In this document: in pieces, positions 61,077-64,000 of the stretch | Numbering within the stretch: position 1 is the first letter of the stretch | How the letters are laid out: every line of letters begins with the position of its first letter | Assembly: GCF_001422045.1 (NCBI RefSeq) | Contig: NZ_LMLW01000014.1 | Coordinates: 1 to 64,000, forward strand | DNA length: 64,000 nt | Origin: Sphingomonas sp. Leaf242 | Lineage (GTDB): Bacteria > Pseudomonadota > Alphaproteobacteria > Sphingomonadales > Sphingomonadaceae | Direction: 5' to 3' | Made by a program: the position numbers and the translations under genes | The notes under the pieces: model-generated | Told to the model about the DNA's origin: nothing | The model's database searches: none | Seen by the model: the letters and a program-made list of their open reading frames with translations, nothing else

Positions 61077-62285
61077 ATGACCATGGTTGACCGCCCGCCC
61101 GCCCCCGCTCGGAACGACGTTGCCGTGGCGCCTCCCCTACTAATCGACGTCAGCCGCTCGATCTGGCGCTACTGGTCTGGTCGGCTGCCGACCGGCATCG
61201 ATCGCGTGTGCCTGGCATATGTCGAGCATTTCGGCCTGCGCGCGCAGGCGGTCGTCCAGTGGAAGCGACGCCGCATCGTGCTCACCGCGGCCAATTCGCG
61301 ACGCCTGATGACGCTGCTGGTCGCGCCGGGGCCTCCGTCCCGGCAGACGCTGATCGCGGTACTGGGCAAAGCGATCCCGACCGCGTTCGCCAGCGCGCCG
61401 CAGCGCGGTCAGCTCTATCTGAATATCGGCCATACCGGGCTGAACGACGACAGTCTGGTGACCTGGATCGCCCACCATGGTCTGCGTGCGGTCCATCTGA
61501 TCCACGATCTCATTCCGATCGAGACACCCGAATTCTGTCGGCCAGGCGAAGCCGGCCGGCACGTCCAGCGCATGACCAACGCCTTGCGCAGCGCAAGCGG
61601 GATCATCGGCAATTCTGAGGCCACGCTGACGGCGTTGCGCGACTTCGCCGCTCAGCATGGTCTCCCCTCCCCGCCGATGGTCGCCGCGTGGCTGGCCGGC
61701 GACGTGCTGCCGGCTGAGGTCGCGCCGACGCCCGCCGATCATCCCTATTTCGTGGTCGTCGGCACGATCGAGGGGCGCAAGAACCACCTGCTGCTGCTGC
61801 AGGTGTGGAAGCGGCTGGTCGAACGGCTTGGTGACGCGGCCCCGCGCCTGCTGCTGGTTGGACAACGCGGCTGGGAGGCCGAGGGCGCGTTTGCGTTGCT
61901 CGACCGCAGCATCGCGCTGCAGGGCGTGGTGATCGAACGCGGCCGCTGCGACGACCACGAACTGGCGGGACTGCTGAAGGGCGCGCGCGCGCTGTTGATG
62001 CCCTCGTTCGCCGAAGGGTTCGGCATGCCGGTGATCGAGGCGTTGCAGCTCGGCGCGCCGGTGATCGCATCCGACCTGGCCGTGTTCCGTGAGATCGCGG
62101 ACACGATCCCGACGTTCATCCCGGTCCACGACGCGGGAGAATGGGAGCGCACGATCCTCGATTTCTGCGGCCCCTCCCCCGAACGCGCGCGGCAGATCGC
62201 GGCGATGCGCGCATACCGGGCACCAAGCTGGGAGGGCCATTTCGCGATCGTCGAGCGCTGGCTGGAAACCCTCCCGGCCCAATAA
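61077..62285 (+). CDS. Glycosyltransferase family 1/4 (GT-B)
   Basis: This 402-residue enzyme has an N-terminal LLIDVSRSIWRYWSGRLPTGIDRVCLAYVEHF block, VHLIHDLIPIETPEF in the middle, and the donor-site FVVVGTIEGRKNHLLLLQVW and MPSFAEGFGMPVIEALQLGAPVIASD. It resembles the capsule GTs at 50401 and 51600. ATG 61077 or 61083 are possible starts. It is convergent with kdsA, 13 bp between stops. Confidence 0.85.
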   Translation: MTMVDRPPAPARNDVAVAPPLLIDVSRSIWRYWSGRLPTGIDRVCLAYVEHFGLRAQAVVQWKRRRIVLTAANSRRLMTLLVAPGPPSRQTLIAVLGKAIPTAFASAPQRGQLYLNIGHTGLNDDSLVTWIAHHGLRAVHLIHDLIPIETPEFCRPGEAGRHVQRMTNALRSASGIIGNSEATLTALRDFAAQHGLPSPPMVAAWLAGDVLPAEVAPTPADHPYFVVVGTIEGRKNHLLLLQVWKRLVERLGDAAPRLLLVGQRGWEAEGAFALLDRSIALQGVVIERGRCDDHELAGLLKGARALLMPSFAEGFGMPVIEALQLGAPVIASDLAVFREIADTIPTFIPVHDAGEWERTILDFCGPSPERARQIAAMRAYRAPSWEGHFAIVERWLETLPAQ

Positions 62286-62298
62286 AATCCCGGTAAGG

Positions 62299-63138
62299 TC
62301 AGAGCATCGGCGTCGCCTTGACCACCGCGTCGATCGCCATCAGCTGACGCAGCAACGGCTCCATGTCATCCAGCGGCCAGGCATTCGGGCCATCCGACAG
62401 CGCCTGGTCGGGATCGGGATGCGTTTCGATGAACAACCCCGCGACGCCGGCACCGACCGCGGCGCGCGCCAGCAACGGCACGAACTCGCGCTGGCCACCC
62501 GATCGATCGCCCTGCCCGCCCGGCAACTGCACCGAATGGGTCGCGTCGAACACAACCGGGCATCCGGTGTCGCGCATGATCGCCAGGCTGCGCATGTCCG
62601 ATACCAGATTGTTGTAGCCGAACGTCGCGCCGCGTTCGCACACCGTGAAGCTGTCCGGATCGCAGCCCGCCTCGGTCGCGGCGCGGCGCGCCTTGTCGAT
62701 GACGTTCGTCATGTCGCCCGGCGCCATGAACTGCGCCTTCTTGATGTTGACCGGCTTGCCGCAGGCCGCGACCGCCGCGATGAAATCGGTCTGGCGCGCG
62801 AGGAACGCCGGCGTCTGGAGCATGTCCACCACCTCCGCGACCGCCGCGACCTGCTCGGCGGTATGGACGTCGGTGAGAACGGGGACGCCGATCTCGGAGC
62901 GCACCTTGGCGAGGATCCGCAGGCCTTCGTCCATTCCGGGCCCGCGGAACGACAATCCGGAACTGCGGTTGGCCTTGTCGAACGAGCTTTTGTAGATCAG
63001 CAGGATGCCCAGCCGGTCCGCGATACGTTTCAGCGTCTCGGCGGTCGACAGCGCAAGCGCTTCGTTTTCGATCGCGCATGGACCCGCGATCAGGAACAAA
63101 GGTTCCGTCGACCCCACCGCCTTGCCGCACAATTGCAT
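62299..63138 (-). CDS. kdsA: 3-deoxy-8-phosphooctulonate synthase
   Basis: The 279-residue enzyme condenses PEP with arabinose-5-phosphate to make Kdo-8-phosphate. Conserved motifs: FLIAGPCAIENEALAL, IYKSSFDKANRSS, VPVLTDVHTAEQ, TNVIDKARRA-type PGDMTNVIDKA, and VVFDATHSVQLPGG. Kdo is needed for LPS and for group-2 capsule linkers. It is divergent from the kdsD/kpsF-like gene. Confidence 0.95.
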   Translation of the reverse strand: MQLCGKAVGSTEPLFLIAGPCAIENEALALSTAETLKRIADRLGILLIYKSSFDKANRSSGLSFRGPGMDEGLRILAKVRSEIGVPVLTDVHTAEQVAAVAEVVDMLQTPAFLARQTDFIAAVAACGKPVNIKKAQFMAPGDMTNVIDKARRAATEAGCDPDSFTVCERGATFGYNNLVSDMRSLAIMRDTGCPVVFDATHSVQLPGGQGDRSGGQREFVPLLARAAVGAGVAGLFIETHPDPDQALSDGPNAWPLDDMEPLLRQLMAIDAVVKATPML

Positions 63139-63307
63139 CTATCTTAACCCTTCGTCATTCGATGACCGCCGCAATTATCGGTATCAAACCGACATCGTTA
63201 CGGTTGACCGCGAGAACTGTAAAAACTGGATCACCCGTCACACTTGCAGTATGGGCCGCGCGACGGCTCCCGGCCGTCGTGTATCTTTTAAGGGACGGAT
63301 TCGCCAT

Positions 63308-64000
63308 ATGCGATATGACGAGCCCCTCCGGCGAGGTGACGAGTTGCAGTCCATGGAAATGCGTAAAGTCGGCGACGCCGCGCTGGTATCGGCGTTGAAG
63401 ACGGTTCGGATCGAACAGGAAGCGCTCAACATTCTCGCGATCGCGCTGGAGAATTCGGCACTCCGCGATGCGTTCAAGCTGTCGGTCGCAGCGATCGCGG
63501 CGACCTCCGGCCGGCTGATCGTCAGCGGGATGGGCAAGAGCGGGATCATCGGCCGCAAGATCGCCGCGACGATGACCTCGACGGGCACGCCGTCGCTGTT
63601 CATCCATCCGGGCGAAGCCAGCCACGGCGATCTGGGGATGATCACCCCGAGCGATATCGTGCTCGCGATCACCTGGTCGGGCGAGACCGCCGAGCTCGGC
63701 GACATCATCGCCTATTGCCACCGGTTCAACATCACGCTGATCGTCGCGACCGCTAAGGCGAACAGCACCGCGGGCAAGGCTGCGCATATCTGCCTGGTCC
63801 TGCCGCATGTCCGCGAGGCGTGCCCGAACGAACTCGCGCCGACCTCGTCGACGACGCTGCAGGCGGTATTGGGGGATGCGCTGGCGATCGCGCTGATCGA
63901 GCAGCGCGGCTTTTCGAAATCCGATTTCCTGTCGCTGCATCCGGGCGGTCAGCTCGGTGCCAAGCTCGTCACCGTCGAGCAGTTGATGGGCCGTGGCGAA
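63308..64000 (+). CDS. Arabinose-5-phosphate isomerase KdsD/KpsF, 5' part
   Basis: The frame runs off the window end after about 231 codons. The N-terminal SIS domain contains VSGMGKSGIIGRKIAATM, FIHPGEASHGDLGM and AITWSGETAELGDI. The end SLHPGGQLGAKLVTVEQLM starts the CBS region. The enzyme supplies arabinose-5-phosphate to KdsA. Starts at ATG 63308, 63353 or 63359 are in frame; the first is used. Whether it is the housekeeping (KdsD) or capsule copy (KpsF) cannot be decided here. Confidence 0.88.
   Translation, partial: MRYDEPLRRGDELQSMEMRKVGDAALVSALKTVRIEQEALNILAIALENSALRDAFKLSVAAIAATSGRLIVSGMGKSGIIGRKIAATMTSTGTPSLFIHPGEASHGDLGMITPSDIVLAITWSGETAELGDIIAYCHRFNITLIVATAKANSTAGKAAHICLVLPHVREACPNELAPTSSTTLQAVLGDALAIALIEQRGFSKSDFLSLHPGGQLGAKLVTVEQLMGRGE

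Noticed and set aside
1..64000. CRISPR arrays or tRNA/rRNA genes
   Set aside because: No regularly spaced repeats or tRNA-like cloverleaf sequences were noticed on reading both strands.

Overview
The window looks like a chromosomal segment of a GC-rich alphaproteobacterium, most likely a sphingomonad. This rests on the codon bias, the Sphingomonas-like exopolysaccharide proteins, and a lasso-peptide locus of the proteobacterial type with its own kinase. No rRNA, tRNA or CRISPR array was seen. The species is inferred, not proven.

The left arm (about 1-13.7 kb) is a Wzy-type exopolysaccharide locus. It holds a partial acyltransferase, a beta-helix protein that may act on polysaccharide, an EpsG/Wzy-like membrane protein, a GT4 glycosyltransferase, an O-antigen-ligase-like protein, a TPR protein, a fused Wzc-type co-polymerase/tyrosine kinase, a Wza-type export lipoprotein, two small proteins, a phosphatase and a TviB/WbpA-like UDP-sugar dehydrogenase. 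A tyrosine recombinase (14.1 kb) next to a perfect 15-bp inverted repeat marks the boundary with the next block.

The middle (about 15.6-34.4 kb) is the most unusual part. It reads as a heavily decorated lasso-peptide biosynthetic locus. A 49-residue precursor at 22971-23120 has the lasso hallmarks: Thr at -2 and a 20-residue core with Asp8 placed for an 8-residue ring. Its leader and the start of its core resemble paeninodin, and it ends in Ser. Around it lie a B1/PqqD-like recognition protein, a B2 transglutaminase-like protease, an asparagine-synthetase-like cyclase and an ABC exporter. Extra genes encode two HPr-kinase-like proteins, two TPR-2OG-Fe(II) oxygenase-like proteins, an Asp/Asn beta-hydroxylase-like protein, a phytanoyl-CoA-dioxygenase-like protein, a sulfotransferase with a Nif11-like N-terminus, a nucleotidyltransferase-like protein, a methyltransferase, a beta-propeller protein, a HEAGH protein and phage-tail-collar/DUF6916 proteins. 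Genes switch strand repeatedly and several pairs overlap by 4 bp.

From 34.4 to 39.7 kb lies an accessory stretch: an HNH nuclease, a TbpB-like lipoprotein, the wreck of an IS110-family transposase fused to a fragment of a SufT/MIP18 gene, a methyltransferase and a beta-propeller lipoprotein.

The right arm (about 39.7-64 kb) is an ABC-transporter-dependent (group 2-like) capsule locus. KpsD-, KpsT-, KpsE- and KpsM-like genes are interspersed with two large TPR/GT2 proteins, a GT61 protein, GT1/4 enzymes and methyltransferase-like proteins. The dTDP-rhamnose operon rmlC-rmlB-rmlD-rmlA follows, then an outer-membrane beta-barrel protein, another glycosyltransferase, kdsA and the start of a kdsD/kpsF gene cut by the window end. 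The Kdo genes suggest a Kdo-linked capsule; the expected KpsC/KpsS transferases are not in the window.
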